The notes under the pieces were generated by a model. The model searched no databases, was not told where the DNA came from, and saw nothing but the letters and a program-made list of their open reading frames with translations. Of a stretch of 64,000 nt of DNA, positions 15,111 through 26,940 are shown one piece after another. Source of the stretch: Latrodectus hesperus (Eukaryota > Arthropoda > Arachnida > Araneae > Theridiidae); the NCBI GenBank assembly GCA_037975125.1, contig JAJQOW010000015.1, forward strand, positions 622,001-686,000, written 5' to 3'. Numbering within the stretch: the first letter of the stretch is position 1; the number at the start of each line of letters is the position of its first letter. The position numbers were made by a program, and so were the translations under genes.

Positions 15111-15390
15111 ATTGTTGTTGTCTTGTGCCAACCAGGCTGACAATATGGGATGCGCTGCTCCACTTTTCCAACTGAACCCTATTTTGGTGTGGAGTCCGAC
15201 TTCCTCAGTACACACATGCCATAGGGACCCTTTTATAGGGTAGGCAATCATTTACAACACATTCATACACAGAAAAGACAAAGACAGGATAGACAGAGAG
15301 AGGAAATACATCCATGCCCGAACTGGGATTCGAACCCAGGACCTCCCTATCCGCAGTCAGGCACTCTGACCATTACACAGGGTAGGAGGC
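15111..15390 (-). mobile_element. tRNA-derived SINE, family I
   Basis: On the minus strand the head reads as a tRNA-like A-box region (GTGTAATGGTCAGAGTGCCT) and B box (GGGTTCGAATCCC). The body has CTCTCTCTGTCTATCCTGTC and the tail ends CAACAACAAT. The near-identical 8-mers GTATCACA (15103-15110) and GTATCAAA (15391-15398) flank it as a target duplication. Family members are at 27090-27367, 31021-31267, 49182-49491 (head only) and 60213-61375. Confidence 0.9.
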
Positions 15391-15450
15391 GTATCAAAGA
15401 TAAATAAGTAATTTTATTCAATAATAAGGAATGGAAACAAGAATTTAAGG

Positions 15451-15700
<250 letters not shown>

Positions 15701-15963
15701 AATTAAATATTAGATTATGATTGAAATGTGACAAAATTACTAAAATAAAATTTTTTTCATTTTTAATGTTAAAAGAAATTTGGTAGTTTGTCCCTATAAT
15801 AGCATTAATTTATTTACATCTATTAATTAAAGTGAAATAGATAATATTCTCACACATAATTAAAACATAAAAAATTTCAGTGAACTTGATGTTTGGAAAA
15901 ATTTGTTACCCATTTGATTTCAATGAATTTTAAACAGACAATTTTAAATATGATTTAAGCGAT

Positions 15964-16600
15964 TTTCTTCTTCTTCTTCTTCTTCATTGGGCTGACAGCC
16001 CAGGGTGGGCCTTTACCTTCTTCAGAAGTGCATACCAGGACCCCCTATTTTTGGATAAGGTCATCCAGTTTGTCACTTTTAGTGTTTTTAGGTCTTTTTC
16101 AAGGCAGTCACGCCATCGGAGTTTCGGTAGTCCTCTTCTTCTGGTGCCAATGGGGCGAGCCAAGAAAATTATTTTCGTCACCCGATTGTCGTTCATCCGG
16201 CTCAAATGTCCTGCCCATTTTAATCTCTGTTTTGAGATAAATTTAACAATATCTGGTTCTTTATTTAGTTTATAAGTTCTCTTCTTCTCCATGTATTCCC
16301 CTCTATTTATTCCACCTAATATGCTTCTTAAAGTTTTTCTTTCGAAAATGGAGATGGTTTCTTTGTCCTTCTCAGTCAATGTCCACGTTTCAGATGAGTA
16401 AGTGAGAATAGGCCGAATCAAGCATTTGTATACCAAAATTTTTGTTTTTCGACTGACGAAAGTAGATTTTAGGTACTTTTTTAAGCCGAAAAAGCATCGG
16501 TTAGCAGCTGTAACCCTGCTGCGGATCTCAGGTGCGATGTCATTGGATGCATTCAATTCAGATCCCAAATATTTAAAGTTGCGAACAAAGTGACTTTCAG
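15964..16600 (-). mobile_element. RTE-like non-LTR retrotransposon, 5'-truncated 3' fragment
   Basis: The minus strand encodes the C-terminal part of a reverse transcriptase protein and ends in an (AAG)n tail at 15967-15985. The 194-aa frame (15984-16568) follows the order usual for this group: KYLGSELNASND upstream, RPILTYSSETWTLT in the middle, LKWAGHLSRM, then GLPKLRWRDCLEKDL. These are the maturase-like and C-terminal segments of RTE/CR1-type endonuclease-reverse transcriptases (recollection). The catalytic polymerase box lies upstream and is missing. No clear target duplication was found. Confidence 0.85.
15984..16568 (-). pseudogene. Reverse transcriptase C-terminal fragment (194 aa)
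   Basis: The frame is uninterrupted and extends upstream of its first Met by in-frame coding sequence (HFVRNFKYLG). The truncation is therefore at DNA level near 16600 and the Met is not a native start. No endonuclease or YADD-type catalytic box is present, so no activity is expected. Clean open reading suggests a comparatively recent 5'-truncated insertion. Confidence 0.8.
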
Positions 16601-18173
16601 CCTCTCATATTTAGTATTGAAACTATAGCAAAAGATTTTAAATGAATTGTATTTAATATTTCTTAAATAAGCATTTCCTCTATTATAGTTACCTATTACA
16701 TATCAAAGAATGTTATGATCACATTAAACTTTATATTATTGCACCAACAAATGGTGAGGACCTAAAATATTAATATTTTTTCAAAATGACATGATATATT
16801 GAGCAGAATGATGTATATATTGCTTGAAGGCGGGTCACACAAGCACAAATTTATTTGTGTAGAAATGTATATAAATGTAAAAAATTGCGATATTTCGGAG
16901 CTTATATAATATTTCATCACCTCAAACTAAATTTTATGCCATAAATCTTTCGAATTTTAAATTTTATTTTAAACACATCATTGAATGAATTAATGATATA
17001 ATAACTATTTTTGCATTTAACTTTATCTACTTCCCAGTGAATACATGAGAGTAATGACACAAAAAGGCGTTTAGATTCAATTCCTAATCACACACATATT
17101 TATGGACAATTGACATAAATGAAATTAACTATTCAAGTTTTAGAACACTTTGAGACTCGTGGCTGGTGAATAGAGAATTTATAAATATACAAACTTTAAA
17201 AGATGTATATGATTATTTTTTAAAAATAATATTTTAGTAAGCTTGATTATTATAAAAAATGAAAATTTTATTTAAAGACATGTTTCCATAAATAAAACCT
17301 ATTAAAATGTTGAATTAAGTTCTACTAATTTTTTGTGAATATGAAAAAAATCTAAATCAAAGAGAAAAGCATTAAAATTTAGCTGTTTGGCTTCCACTTG
17401 GTTTTCGGTTCAGGTTTAATCACCATTAAGAACCATTTGCGTAATCTTTTTTATCATTAAGGGATTGGGTTATGTGTCTTACAGAATTTAAAATGCAAAA
17501 GCCCAACAGAGCATTGAATTGACGTTTTCATACTCAAATTATTTAATAATTTGAAGTTAAAGAGATTTTTACACAAACTTATTCGGTGAAATGGTGAAGC
17601 TCTAAAAGTTAATATTGTTTTTGTACAGTTTAAAAATTTAAAATTTTGGTCTATCAGTTAGAATTAGGAGAATTAAGGGTAATAAAAACTATATACCTTT
17701 AACTAATATTGTTAAAATTTTAAGCTTTTCCTTTTAGTTTTAAAAAGTCGAATTTTTCTGGACTTTTTCTTCAATTAATAAAGGACAGCCTTTTTTGATT
17801 ATTGATTTTTTTATTTTATCAATGATTGTTATCAATGAATGATAAAAAAAATTACAAGAAAATTTATTTTTTTTACAAAGTTTGTTAATGTGTAAAATAG
17901 TTAATGAAATTTTTTCTTTATTTTTTAGCATCAAATTCTTACCCTTTTTATGTGTAATAAATATTTTTTTTATTAATTCTTTTGAAGGTGTACATTTTAA
18001 TACTTTAACTTCCATATAAACTACTTTCCTCATATATTTAAATATGCAATCTAAGTTTTTCCCTTTTTAAAATAATTTTCAATTTTTTATCATAGTCTTT
18101 AACGAGCAGTTTCAAAAATATTACTCATATAATGTTCAAATACCTTCTGACTAAACTTCTTCTATCCCTTTTA
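16601..18173. other. AT-rich non-coding stretch
   Basis: A lysine-rich low-complexity frame of 97 codons on the minus strand (17740-18033) has no domain and looks like chance in poly(T/A) DNA. Nothing else was recognised. Confidence 0.45.
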
Positions 18174-18181
18174 TTATCGTT

Positions 18182-18571
18182 GCTGTTGTTGTTGCTTATG
18201 ACACTTGGACAAGCTAAGCTTGCTATGCCTTTGGCATTGCGAATTAAGTCAATAGAGAGCGTTTTTCGCTTGGATCAGAACACCACGAAGGTTAAAGTAC
18301 GACTTTGCTCTTTTTAAGGTGCCTTGTCATTTTGAACCACGGTCAGGTAACGAGGCCACACCTGAGCTGGCACCCTCCTCTCCATATCCACGCCACACCA
18401 GCGGGAGGACTTTGGACGTCACATATTAACGTGGACACGTCCCCAACCCACGGAGTTCCAGCAACCCAGTGAAGGAGAGAATACCGTGGTCACCCTCCCA
18501 ACCACTGCCCGCGGCCAATAATGCTTCACTTTGCTGAGCTTACGGGAATCTACTGAGCTACTGGAGCTCTG
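18182..18571 (-). mobile_element. SINE, family II, with 8-bp target duplication
   Basis: TTATCGTT at 18174-18181 and 18572-18579 flanks a 390-bp element. Read on the minus strand it begins with GAGCTCCAGTAGCTCAGTAG, a tRNA-like A box. It ends GTGTCATAAGCAACAACAAC. It is homologous over its full length to 41808-42197 (also 390 bp) and over its 5' part to 61405-61680. The tail phrase ATAAGCAACAACAAC is shared with the LINE at 28161-28510. Confidence 0.88.
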
Positions 18572-18579
18572 TTATCGTT

Positions 18580-18902
18580 ATTTTGGTTAAAAATACTCCA
18601 AGAGCTAATCGTTTAATTCAGGGTGCTCCGAGGTTAAAGTGGCGAAGCAGTTTTGAAGGTTTCGTTGTCCCATTAGAGTGCTGATCGATGCAAAGTGTTC
18701 CCAACTGTTAGTCCTAACTGTTTTAGTCTACTTGTTTCGGCCAATCCAAATAAATATCGACACTTAAAAGCTATGTTTCCTTGATGTTGAAGATTCTTCT
18801 TTTGATTCGGAAATGTGCAGTTTCTTTTTTCTCAAAGAAACTTTTCAAGAATGTGAATTTCATATTCGTTTTTGCTCTTTTTTGGATTAAATTTTACGCA
18901 CA
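18580..18902. other. Spacer upstream of the 226-bp satellite
   Basis: No gene or repeat boundary recognised; the satellite begins at about 18895-18903. Confidence 0.4.
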
Positions 18903-21900
18903 CACCAAGCACTGTTAAGCATTAAAAAAACGTCGATAAGCAGAGAAAAAAACTATATGCAACTTCTCCTTACCAAAACTATAAAGCCACTGAACTACAG
19001 TCACTCAGAAACAGACGTCACCTAAAATCTCTCCGATATCACGACATTTGGTACGCAATATCGCCTACACTACATACGGTTACAACAGCTGAGTCCTTTG
19101 ATAGTAATTTCAAGTGCACAAGTACTCATACACCAAGCACTGTTAAGCATTAAAAAAACGTCGATGAGCAGAGAGATAAACTATAGGCAACTTGTCTTTA
19201 CTAAAGTTATAAAGCCACTGAATACAGTCACTCAGAAACAGACGTCACCTAAAATCTCTCCGATATCATGACATTTTGTACGCGATATCACCTACTCTAC
19301 ATACGGTTACAACACCCGAGTCCATTGATAGTAATTTCAAGTGCACAAGTACTCATACACCAAGCACTGTTAAGCATTAAAAAACGTCGATGAGCAGAGG
19401 GAAAAACTATATGCAACTTGTCTTTACTAAAGTTATAAAGCCACTGAATACAGTCACTCAGAAACAGACGTCACCTAAAATCTCTCCGATATCATGACAT
19501 TTTGTACGCGATATCACCTACACTACATACGGTTACAACAGCTGAGTCCTTTGATAGTAATTTCAAGTGCACAAGTACTCATACACCAAGCACTGTTAAG
19601 CATTAAAAAAACATCGATGAGCAGAGAGATAAACTATATGCAACTTGTCTTTACTAAAGTTATAAAGCCACTGAATACAGTCACTCAGAAACAGACGTCA
19701 CCTAAAATCTCTCCGATATCACGACATTTTGTACGCGATATCACCTACACTACATACGGTTACAACAGCTGAGTCCTTTGATAGTAATTTCAAGTGCACA
19801 AGTACGCATACACCAAGCACTGTAAAGCATTAAAAAACGTCGATGAGCAGAGAGAGAAATTATATGCAACTTGTCTTTACTAAAGTTATAAAGCCACTGA
19901 ATACAGTCACTCAGAAACAGACGTCACCTAAAATCTCTCCGATATCATGACATTTTGTACGCGATATCACCTACACTACATACGGTTACAACAGCTGAGT
20001 CCTTTGATAGTAATTTCAAGTGCACAAGTACGCATACACCAAGCACTGTAAAGCATTAAAAAACGTCGATGAGCAGAGAGGAAAATTATATGCAACTTGT
20101 CTTTACTAAAGTTATAAAGCCACTGAATACAGTCACTCAGAAACAGACGTCACCTAAAATCTCTACGATATCTCGACATTTTCTTCGAAATATCACCTAC
20201 ACTACATACGGCCACAACAGCCGAGTCCTTTGGTAGTAATTTCAAGTGTACAAGTACTCATACACCAAGCACTGTAAAGCATTAAAAAACGTCGATGAGC
20301 AGAGAGGAAAATTATATGCAACTTGTCTTTACTAAAGTTATAAAGCCACTGAATACAGTCACTCAGAAACAGACGTCACCTAAAATCTCTACGATATCTC
20401 GACATTTTCTTCGAAATATCACCTACACTACATACGGCCACAACAGCCGAGTCCTTTGGTAGTAATTTCAAGTGTACAAGTACTCATACACCAAGCACTG
20501 TAAAGCATTAAAAAACGTCGATGAGCAGAGAGGAAAATTATATGCAACTTGTCTTTACTAAAGTTATAAAGCCACTGAATACAGTCACTCAGAAACAGAC
20601 GTCACCTAAAATCTCTCCGATATCATGACATTTTGTACGCGATATCACATACACTACATACGGTTACAACAGCTGAGTCCTTTGATAGTAATTTCAAGTG
20701 CACAAGTACGCATACACCAAGCACTGTAAAGCATTAAAAAACGTCGATGAGCAGAGAGAAAATTATATGCAACTTGTCTTTACTAAAGTTATAAAGCCAC
20801 TGAATACAGTCACTCAGAAACAGACGTCACCTAAAATCTCTCCGATATCATGACATTTTGTACGCGATATCACCTACACTACATACGGTTACAACAGCTG
20901 AGTCCTTTGATAGTAATTTCAAGTGCACAAGTACGCATACACCAAGCACTGTAAAGCATTAAAAAACGTCGATGAGCAGAGAGGAAAATTATATGCAACT
21001 TGTCTTTACTAAAGTTATAAAGCCACTGAATACAGTCACTCAGAAACAGACGTCACCTAAAATCTCTACGATATCTCGACATTTTCTTCGAAATATCACC
21101 TACACTACATACGGCCACAACAGCCGAGTCCTTTGGTAGTAATTTCAAGTGTACAAGTACTCATACACCAAGCACTGTAAAGCATTAAAAAACGTCGATG
21201 AGCAGAGAGGAAAATTATATGCAACTTGTCTTTACTAAAGTTATAAAGCCACTGAATACAGTCACTCAGAAACAGACGTCACCTAAAATCTCTACGATAT
21301 CTCGACATTTTCTTCGAAATATCACCTACACTACATACGGCCACAACAGCCGAGTCCTTTGGTAGTAATTTCAAGTGTACAAGTACTCATACACCAAGCA
21401 CTGTAAAGCATTAAAAAACGTCGATGAGCAGAGAGGAAAATTATATGCAACTTGTCTTTACTAAAGTTATAAAGCCACTGAATACAGTCACTCAGAAACA
21501 GACGTCACCTAAAATCTCTCCGATATCATGACATTTTGTACGCGATATCACATACACTACATACGGTTACAACAGCTGAGTCCTTTGATAGTAATTTCAA
21601 GTGCACAAGTACGCATACACCAAGCACTGTAAAGCATTAAAAAACGTCGATGAGCAGAGAGAGAAATTATATGCAACTTGTCTTTACTAAAGTTATAAAG
21701 CCACTGAATACAGTCACTCAGAAACAGACGTCACCTAAAATCTCTCCGATATCATGACATTTTGTACGCGATATCACCTGCACTACATACGGTTACAACA
21801 GCTGAGTCCTTTGATAGTAATTTCAAGTGCACAAGTACGCATACACCAAGCACTGTAAAGCATTAAAAAACGTCGATGAGCAGAGAGGAAAATTATATGC

Positions 21901-23190
21901 AACTTGTCTTTACTAAAGTTATAAAGCCACTGAATACAGTCACTCAGAAACAGACGTCACCTAAAATCTCTACGATATCTCGACATTTTCTTCGAAATAT
22001 CACCTACACTACATACGGCCACAACAGCCGAGTCCTTTGGTAGTAATTTCAAGTGTACAAGTACTCATACACCAAGCACTGTAAAGCATTAAAAAACGTC
22101 GATGAGCAGAGAGGAAAATTATATGCAACTTGTCTTTACTAAAGTTATAAAGCCACTGAATACAGTCACTCAGAAACAGACGTCACCTAAAATCTCTCCG
22201 ATATCTCGACATTTTCTTCGAAATATCACCTACACTACATACGGCCACAACAGCCGAGTCCTTTGGTAGTAATTTCAAGTGCACAAGTACGCATACACCA
22301 AGCACTGTAAAGCATTAAAAAACGTCGATGAGCAGAGAGGAAAATTATATGCAACTTGTCTTTACTAAAGTTATAAAGCCACTGAATACAGTCACTCAGA
22401 AACAGACGTCACCTAAAATCTCTCCGATATCATGACATTTTGTACGCGATATCACCTACTCTACATACGGTTACAACACCCGAGTCCATTGATAGTAATT
22501 TCAAGTGCACGAGTACGCATACACCAAGCACTGTTAGGCATTAAAAAAACGTCGATGAGCAGAGAGGAAAATTATATGCAACTTGTCTTTACTAAAGTTA
22601 TAAAGCCACTGAATACAGTCACTCAGAAACAGACGTCACCTAAAATCTCTACGATATCTCGACATTTTCTTCGAAATATCACCTACACTACATACGGCCA
22701 CAACAGCCGAGTCCTTTGGTAGTAATTTCAAGTGTACAAGTACTCATACACCAAGCACTGTAAAGCATTAAAAAACGTCGATGAGCAGAGAGGAAAATTA
22801 TATGCAACTTGTCTTTACTAAAGTTATAAAGCCACTGAATACAGTCACTCAGAAACAGACGTCACCTAAAATCTCTACGATATCTCGACATTTTCTTCGA
22901 AATATCACCTACACTACATACGGCCACAACAGCCGAGTCCTTTGGTAGTAATTTCAAGTGTACAAGTACTCATACACCAAGCACTGTAAAGCATTAAAAA
23001 ACGTCGATGAGCAGAGAGGAAAATTATATGCAACTTGTCTTTACTAAAGTTATAAAGCCACTGAATACAGTCACTCAGAAACAGACGTCACCTAAAATCT
23101 CTACGATATCTCGACATTTTCTTCGAAATATCACCTACACTACATACGGCCACAACAGCCGAGTCCTTTGGTAGTAATTTCAAGTACATT
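18903..23190. repeat. Satellite array of about 19 monomers of 226 bp, with higher-order structure
   Basis: The anchor CACCAAGCACTGT begins monomers at 18903, 19131, 19358, 19584, 19811, 20037, 20263, 20489, 20715, 20940, 21166, 21392, 21618, 21844, 22070, 22296, 22522, 22749 and 22975. Spacing is 225-228 bp, mostly 226. Two monomer types differ in their last third. Type A has TGACATTTTGTACGCGATAT and GGTTACAACAGCTG. Type B has TCGACATTTTCTTCGAAATA and GGCCACAACAGCCG. The order from monomer 4 is AABB AABB AABB, giving a higher-order unit of about 904 bp; the ends are irregular. Open frames across it are artefacts, since 226 is not divisible by 3. The array ends about 310 bp before the transposon preceding the channel gene. 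Confidence 0.97.
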
Positions 23191-23497
23191 TACAAAACTT
23201 ATGTAGTATAGATGACATTCAGCAACCAGCTGTATTAGTATTTGTTTTGACTCATCCTGGATTCACATTACTTCTTTGCCGCATAACATGTTCTGCTCAA
23301 AAATGCATTCAAGATATGGAAGAAGACCTTCTGCCTTCTCTCCCATAGATCCCATTATGAAATGACATTATGAAAAGTAATATTAGGTATGAATTAAATT
23401 TTGCATAGTATTAATTAGTCAATTCAGAATTATGTTCATGCATTAGTGAATTTGTCTGTTATAGAATACTTTTCCATCAATCAAAAACATATGTATA
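23191..23497. other. Non-coding spacer between satellite and transposon
   Basis: No recognisable feature. Confidence 0.4.
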
Positions 23498-24145
23498 CAG
23501 GGTGATCTTTTTTAAAGTGACAGTGTTTTGAGCACCCTGTAACGTGATCTAATCGGCGAAATGACACCACACTTGGTATTTAGACTAATCAAGACATGGA
23601 AAAAGGATTCCGTAAAAAAATTTTGGTTCCAAAAATCACCGCTAGGGTATTTTGTGGCACTTTACAATGTATAAAATGTGAGAAAAGAAAAATACTGACA
23701 CATGCAATGGTATAGTTGAATTATTAGTGTGTTTATTTACTACATTAACTTCCCCGGTGAAGAATCAGACCACATTCAATGTGAGCACCGTTCTCCGAAA
23801 TGAAACCGTGCATTCTGTGCACAACGTTCTCCACAGCCGTACGTAACATATGACAATTAATATTCCGCAATGTCTTTGCTATGTTGTCCTTTAGAATAGA
23901 CAAATTTGATACTCCACCAACATAAATTCACGTTCCGGTAACGTGAGAGGCATGGCCACTGGAGCTCGTTTACTTCAACTGAGATTATTTGTCGGAGCTG
24001 CCAACTACTTGCCTTTATAACCGGAATTACTGGCGTTTTTTCCCCGTGTCTTGATTAGTCTAAATACCAAGTTTAATGTCATTTCGGCTATTAGATCGCG
24101 CAACAGGACACTCCAAACACTGTCTCTTTAAAAAAGATCACCCTG
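23498..24145 (-). mobile_element. Non-autonomous Tc1/IS630-type DNA transposon with long inverted repeats (copy 2)
   Basis: The ends CAGGGTGATC and GATCACCCTG are perfect inverted repeats at the tip, flanked by TA (23496-23497 and 24146-24147). About 110 bp at each end are inverted copies of one another. The core carries the complement of the copy-1 transposase tail (ACATTCAATGTGAGCACC on the + strand near 23774). It is about 110 bp shorter than copy 1. It lies roughly 300 bp upstream of the first coding exon of the potassium channel, so it may sit in or near that gene's promoter region. Confidence 0.87.
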
Positions 24146-24446
24146 TATATCAGTTATATAATGTAAAAAATGTCTTTGACTTTTGAATAATACCTGTAGT
24201 AAGTATAAGTTAAGATTACTTAAAAACATAACATGTTATTCCATTGGTGATATTGTCTTTCATAGGCTGACAACCAATCAAGTATATAAACATATGTCTC
24301 GCATGTAGCATGTTTGAACATCGACAAGTCACTATAATATTAAATATAAGTTAAGATTATTCAAGTATATAACATGTTAACTCATTATGTGAACATGTCT
24401 ATTAATGATTATCGGTCAAGTATAAGGAGTTGTTTCGTTTAAATAG
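24146..24446 (+). promoter_or_regulatory. Region just upstream of the K2P start; weak promoter-like motifs
   Basis: A CCAAT motif (24274-24278) and a TATAAA (24285-24290) occur, but they are too close together for a classical arrangement and TATAAA is expected by chance in this base composition. The phrase ATAAGTTAAGATTA occurs twice (about 24205 and 24347), each time followed by ATAACATGTTA, giving an imperfect direct duplication about 145 bp apart. Immediately before the ATG the sequence TTGTTTCGTTTAAATAG could be a 3' splice site at 24445-24446, in which case there is an upstream untranslated or coding exon. Confidence 0.25.
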
Positions 24447-24885
24447 ATGCAGCAGCCAGAGAACGAAAGCAGAGAGTTGCCCCAGTCCCAGCGGTCATGT
24501 GGGAAGATCATCCTCCGCCTACTCTTCTCACACGTTGGCCTCTTTCTCCTGGTCTGCTTATACGCCGGTTTTGGAGCCTGGATATTCGTTCTAATTGAGT
24601 ACGACAATGAAACTCTGCTGAGAAAAGAGAGATTGTACCGGTCCATTGATGTGAATGATTCCATATCGTACCTATCTTCACTTTTCTACTACTGGCGCGA
24701 TAAGAACTTCACAAGGGAGGAATGGAACAACAAAGTGTATGGGCAGCTGAAGGACTTAGATGATTTCATTGTGGGTGTGACGAAAAATTTTTCCTATGAT
24801 GGTACTACGGATATGGATTCCTGGGACAGAAAATGGACTTTTGGAAATGGATTACTTTATTCTGTTACTATACTCACAACGATAG
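24447..24885 (+). CDS. Two-pore-domain potassium channel, coding exon 1 (N-terminus, M1, cap, P1 to first filter glycine)
   Basis: The gene product is a K+ leak channel of the plasma membrane; K2P subunits dimerise and each supplies two pore loops (family knowledge). Exon 1 encodes residues 1-146 plus the first base of codon 147. The N-terminus is short and cytoplasmic. M1 spans about 22-50 (IILRLLFSHVGLFLLVCLYA and onward). An extracellular cap follows, about 51-128, with sequons at N54, N70, N87 and N114. Pore helix 1 ends TTIG at 144-147. The donor is GTATGT at 24886, phase 1. A TAG directly before the ATG in frame supports this start, but it may also be an AG splice acceptor, leaving open an upstream exon. 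The cap contains no cysteine, so the intersubunit cap disulfide of many K2P channels cannot form. The joined product resembles the invertebrate TWK/KCNK18-like group; exact orthology is not assignable by eye. Confidence 0.93.
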
Positions 24886-25164
24886 GTATGTGCAACATAT
24901 TTTGTTGTCGAGATAACTAATTAAAATATTAGAATAACATTCTTTAAGAAATTAGACTGTAATTATCCTTACACTGAAAAGTATGTGAGTCACTATATTA
25001 TTGAAATAACATGTTATAAAATGTTATTTCAATGATAGAAGAATCCTTTACAATAAAAGTTATTTAATAATTATTCTCCCACTCTATAAAAGTTATTGAA
25101 TAACTATTTTTTGTTAAAATAATATTATTAAAAAATTTTCTTATAAGTCATTATACTGTAATTA
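24886..25164 (+). other. Start of K2P intron 1
   Basis: Ordinary AT-rich intron DNA. The phrase ATAACATGTTATAAAATGTT near 25006-25026 is locally palindromic. Intron 1 runs 24886-40063 and ends TTGTTGTTGCAG. Confidence 0.7.
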
Positions 25165-26940
25165 CACTGTCCGACATTGAAAACGTAGCACTAAGAAGGA
25201 GTGGCCAGAAAATAATGCAAATTTCAGGGTAGACGCGCCTTACCAAGTTATGATAATGATGTGTAATGCTCAGATCTCCAGTTCACGTAGGATAAAATAA
25301 AAAAGTGAGGAACCTGCAGAAGGGGCAATATTTGCACCGTTATTCCTGCTTGGAAAATAATTATTAAAATTTTGTTTTTCTCGCAAAGGACATCTGTAAT
25401 TGAAGAGAATGCCAGGCTATCACTGACGGAGTCAGTTCTGGCTGACAGACGAGTTTACATGGGACACATTGATCGGACTGAGAAGGGCGGGTTGGTCCTT
25501 ACGGCAAATCGAAGCTGACAGACACCTGGATGCTTTCACAATGCATCGGGTGTGGCGAAAAAGATATAAGGAGTTGGGGAACATTTGCGGGGGGCAAGTG
25601 CAGTCAGAGTGACATCAGTACTCGTGGATCTAAGCGTCCGACGGGAGGTTGTAACGGCACCGCAAAGCACGTTTATCTAAATTCTGAAACATATGCAGAT
25701 ACCTCTGATGCTCCCATATCGAGCAGAATCATTTGCCATCGATTGATTTCTAGTGGCCTGAGCCATGGTTTCCGTCAAGAAGACTGCCATTAACATATCA
25801 GCATAGTCGCCAAAGTCAGGAAAGGTGCCGGATTAGAGAGTGGTACCGGATAGTCTCATCAGATGAGTTACATTTCTGTTTCTTCATTGGTAGTCGTGGC
25901 GTCGACGTGGAAACACGACCAATGCTGTAGACACTGTGGAACACCCCACCGCGCGATAAAGCGGAATCGTGGTTTGAGATGTCATTGAGTAAGATTCCAG
26001 TTCACCCCAGAAGCTCCAATTTCGAGCAGAATCATTCTCCGTCGGTTGGTTTATTGTGGCATGCGCTCATGGCTTCCGAAAGAAGACTGCCATTGACCCC
26101 ACAGCAATGATGCCAACGTCTGGAATGGTACCGGATTAGAGTGATATGGACGATGAAGTGGCACAAAATCGTCATCTCAGATGAGTCACGCTTCTGCGTT
26201 TTTAGTGATAGTCACCGTGTACGAGTGTGACCTCGACGTGGAGACAAGTCCAATCCTGTAGCTATTGTGGAACGCCCCACCGGCGTGGTTTGAGGCTCTA
26301 TTGCGTATGATTCCAGGTCACTTTTAGTTCGTTTTCATAGCACTATTTCTGTCCAACGTTACGCGGATGGTGCGTTCGTGGCCGGCGACCCTCCCCTACT
26401 ATCAGGGGGTGCTCAACGCCCTTTATCAGCAGGGTAACACCCAACCACACATTACTCACATTAGCCAACATGCCCTGCAATGTGTACAGCTGCTTCCCTG
26501 GCCACCGTGTTGGTCAGATCTCCCAACAGTTGAACACGTTTGGGATATGATTGGACATTTGCAGACCTTGCCTCCTTCAGAAGACGCGCTTTGACAAATT
26601 ATTGACAGAAAAGGACATTTATCGCCTTACACTCGCTTCACGAGTAAGTGGTCCGCCTGCCTAAATGATTGACAGAGAAGGAATAGCCAGTCTTCAGGAC
26701 GCCATCAGTACTCTCATTGATTCTATGCCTCGAGTATGTATCAAGTGGACGGCTTTGTATCGCCGTCCACATTGGAACTACATCCTACTAATATGATCTT
26801 GTTCTCGCTCGATATTATGCATATCATTACGAAATATAGATCACTTTTGTTCGTCGCTATCTCTCTCTGTTTGCCGAGTTACGTCAACTTCTTTCAATTC
26901 CTTCTTGGTGTTGCATCTTCACAGTATTGGGAATTGCATA
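25165..26940 (+). mobile_element. Degenerate Tc1-type transposon with an internal duplication
   Basis: The left end CACTGTCCGACATTGAAAAC matches the terminus of the element at 53068-55237 (CACTGCCCGACATTCAAAAT). The right end has CTTCTTGGTGTTGCATCTTC near 26901, the decayed complement. The interior is a + strand Tc1 transposase pseudogene. A block of about 270 bp occurs twice (about 25705-25960 and 26025-26290), each with TCGAGCAGAATCATT, AAGAAGACTGCCATT and TCAGATGAGT. The second coordinate of the element is approximate because the right end is eroded. Confidence 0.8.
25410..26735 (+). pseudogene. Tc1-type transposase pseudogene
   Basis: In successive frames one can read a helix-turn-helix part (SQFWLTDEFTW near 25434, then LRQIEADRHL), a first-aspartate motif (VISDESRF near 26182), the region around the second aspartate (YQQGNTQPHITHISQHAL, with G in place of D, near 26424), and the third motif (TVEHVWDMIGHLQ near 26530, normally SPIEHVWD). 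The frame is broken many times. The first-aspartate region occurs twice because of the internal duplication. It is not functional. Confidence 0.75.

Noticed and set aside
15300..15390. tRNA gene candidates with good B boxes (also at 27300, 31210, 49186, 60470 and 62985)
   Set aside because: The acceptor and anticodon stems do not fold into a full tRNA and the tRNA-like part continues into SINE bodies with target duplications.
16028..16275. + strand frames opposite the LINE fragment
   Set aside because: They are antisense shadows of the minus-strand reverse transcriptase frame.
17740..18033. 97-codon lysine-rich frame on the minus strand
   Set aside because: Low-complexity composition expected from T/A-rich DNA; no domain, no context.
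19494..22722. Open frames of 92-96 codons within the 226-bp satellite
   Set aside because: The period is not a multiple of three, the frames occur only where a variant removes a stop, and no domain is visible.
18903..23190. CRISPR-like array of repeats
   Set aside because: Monomers are 226 bp, contiguous, with no unique spacers, in a eukaryotic intron-containing locus; it is a satellite.
24270..24290. CCAAT and TATAAA as a classical core promoter
   Set aside because: The two motifs are only a few bases apart, and TATAAA is common by chance here; kept only as weak promoter-like motifs.
24416..24664. 82-codon minus-strand frame overlapping channel exon 1
   Set aside because: Antisense shadow of a strongly supported coding exon.
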